From contig DJCM01000021.1 in the NCBI GenBank assembly GCA_002430545.1, positions 40,574-55,921 of the forward strand: a stretch of 15,348 nucleotides of DNA, given 5' to 3'. A program made the position numbers and the translations under genes. The notes beneath the pieces were generated by a model. It ran no database searches, had not been told where the DNA came from, and worked only from the letters and a program-made list of their open reading frames with translations. Positions 14,100 through 15,348 of this stretch are shown here, piece by piece. Numbering within the stretch: position 1 is the stretch's first letter; each line of letters starts with the position of its first letter. This stretch comes from Flavobacteriaceae bacterium UBA5950. GTDB taxonomy: Bacteria; Bacteroidota; Bacteroidia; Flavobacteriales; Flavobacteriaceae.

Positions 14100-14107
14100 T
14101 ATCTTTG
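14100..14107 (+). promoter_or_regulatory. Candidate -7 element of the waaA promoter, giving a leaderless start
   Basis: TATCTTTG fits TAnnTTTG exactly and is identical to the etfB box. Only three bases separate it from the waaA ATG, so with the usual spacing transcription would begin at or within a base or two of the A of the ATG. No -33 TTG is seen at the normal distance. Confidence 0.45.
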
Positions 14108-14110
14108 TGT

Positions 14111-15334
14111 ATGCAACTGTTGTATTCTTCTGTGGTTCGGTTGGTTCGTGGGCTATTGACTTTTATCCCTCTTTCGGGTAAAACAAAACAGTTTGTTGAG
14201 GGGAGAAAACAAATTTGGAATGACATTAAAAAAATTCCAAACAACAAATCAGTTTTCTGGATGCACTGCGCATCGCTTGGAGAGTATGAGCAGGGACTTA
14301 CCGTTCTAAAATCCCTACAGTCAGAAGACCCTGACAGCTTTTATCTCGTCACATTTTTTTCTCCTTCTGGTTATCACGTTAAAAAAGCACATCAAGTTGC
14401 CGATCTAACGACATATTTGCCTTGGGATAATCGGTCGGACATAAGGCGATTTATAAAACACTTACAACCAACGAAAGTTCTTTTTGTCAAATCGGATTTT
14501 TGGCCCAATTTGCTCAGAGAACTTCACAAACAACAAGTACCAACCTACCTCATTTCTGGGCTCTTTCAGTCTCGTCAAGTATTTTTTAAACCCTGGGGTG
14601 GATGGTTTCGTAAACTCTTGAGAGGGTTTACTCATATTTTTGTGCAAGATGAAGAATCTCAACAGCTCCTACACAAGATTGGCATAACCCAAACCTCTGT
14701 TACTGGAGATACTCGTTTTGATCGTGTGCAGCAGCAAAAGCAAGACCTCTCCTTTATGAAAACATTTGTGGGGGATCGAAAATGTATCGTCGCTGGGAGT
14801 ACTTGGTCGCAAGACATCGATGTATTGAAAGAGGCGATTGATCATACACCCAAAGGATGGTGCTGGCTTATTGCACCTCACGAAATAAACAAACAACAGC
14901 TTTTGAAGTTGATGGAACAACTCCCCTCCACTGCTCAGCGATACACAACACGCGAGAAACACAATCTATCACAAACACCTGTTCTTGTCCTCGATACCAT
15001 TGGTTTACTATCGTCATGCTATCAGTATGGTCACATCGCTTATGTGGGTGGTGCAATGGGTGGTTATGGGTTGCACAACATACTCGAGCCCGCAGCCACT
15101 GGGCTTCCGATTGTGATTGGAAAAAACTATCATCAATTTCCTGAAGCAGTTGATCTTATCAAAAAAGGTGGAGTAATTTCAATCTCTACAAAAACAGATG
15201 CTGCAAAACATCTAAATAACCTCATGCAAAACCAATCCGAAAGAGGTGAAAAAGGGACTGTGAATCTCAGCTACATCACATCAAAAGCAGGAGCAACAGA
15301 AAGGATAATAAAGTTACTATCAGCAAACGCATAA
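14111..15334 (+). CDS. waaA: 3-deoxy-D-manno-octulosonic acid (Kdo) transferase
   Basis: Transfers Kdo from CMP-Kdo to the lipid A precursor at the inner face of the cytoplasmic membrane, an essential step of lipopolysaccharide core synthesis. The 407-residue protein starts with a short hydrophobic anchor (about 3-21). GRKQIW (31-36) follows, then MHCASLGEYEQG (51-62), whose E58 aligns with the proposed catalytic base. Next are FVKSDFWPNLL (125-135), VTGDTRFDRV (197-206), AGSTW (228-232) at the start of the second GT-B domain, and GYGLHNILEPAATGLPIVIG (318-337) for CMP-sugar binding. The ATG at 14111 is chosen because the open frame upstream has only a TTG two codons earlier, inside the promoter box. 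Downstream, 14 T-rich bases reach the window edge with no hairpin that I can see. Confidence 0.95.
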   Translation: MQLLYSSVVRLVRGLLTFIPLSGKTKQFVEGRKQIWNDIKKIPNNKSVFWMHCASLGEYEQGLTVLKSLQSEDPDSFYLVTFFSPSGYHVKKAHQVADLTTYLPWDNRSDIRRFIKHLQPTKVLFVKSDFWPNLLRELHKQQVPTYLISGLFQSRQVFFKPWGGWFRKLLRGFTHIFVQDEESQQLLHKIGITQTSVTGDTRFDRVQQQKQDLSFMKTFVGDRKCIVAGSTWSQDIDVLKEAIDHTPKGWCWLIAPHEINKQQLLKLMEQLPSTAQRYTTREKHNLSQTPVLVLDTIGLLSSCYQYGHIAYVGGAMGGYGLHNILEPAATGLPIVIGKNYHQFPEAVDLIKKGGVISISTKTDAAKHLNNLMQNQSERGEKGTVNLSYITSKAGATERIIKLLSANA

Positions 15335-15348
15335 GGCTTTTTCTTTTT

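Overview
The window is about 15.3 kb of dense bacterial chromosome, and every recognisable gene is a housekeeping type. The organism is probably a member of the Bacteroidota, most likely a (marine) flavobacterium. The signs are: a Bacteroidota-type outer-membrane barrel protein; a 2TM domain joined to dihydrofolate reductase; a pdhB gene without pdhA; a bifunctional nuclease with a C-terminal UVR motif; a pyrophosphatase with the residues of Na+-pumping enzymes; no clear Shine-Dalgarno sites; and repeated TAnnTTTG boxes (the Bacteroidota -7 promoter element) just upstream of start codons. The DNA looks moderately AT-rich. I see no tRNA, rRNA, CRISPR array, insertion sequence or phage gene. The longest gap between genes is about 170 bases.

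Left part (1-4738): the 5' end of metK on the minus strand, cut by the window edge, with a leader that contains a good candidate SAM-II-type riboswitch and its own promoter. Then an exported beta-barrel protein (DUF6588-like, minus). Divergent from it is a deoxynucleoside kinase (plus). It converges on hppA (minus), and a strong hairpin lies at the junction.

Middle part (4739-9542): hppA lies 24 bases downstream of pdhB, and the two are probably one minus-strand unit. pdhB is divergent from the etfB-etfA pair. The short space between them holds two good promoters and a perfect 26-base palindrome. After etfBA come a bifunctional nuclease (DUF151-UVR) and a concentrative nucleoside transporter with a probable TTG start.

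Right part (9543-15348): thyA, a fusion of a two-helix membrane domain with dihydrofolate reductase, and fabD, in tandem on the plus strand. Then, on the minus strand, a nitroreductase-family protein and a WbpE-like sugar aminotransferase. The aminotransferase is divergent from waaA (Kdo transferase) through a 65-base shared promoter region.

The genes group into themes: deoxynucleotide supply (nucleoside import, deoxynucleoside kinase, thymidylate synthase and dihydrofolate reductase); central energy metabolism (pyruvate dehydrogenase E1 beta, electron transfer flavoprotein, ion-pumping pyrophosphatase); envelope synthesis (fabD, sugar aminotransferase, waaA, outer-membrane barrel); and methyl-group metabolism (metK). 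I found no clearly new multi-gene system. The most interesting items are the metK leader, the 26-base palindrome, the membrane-anchored dihydrofolate reductase fusion and the possibly leaderless waaA.
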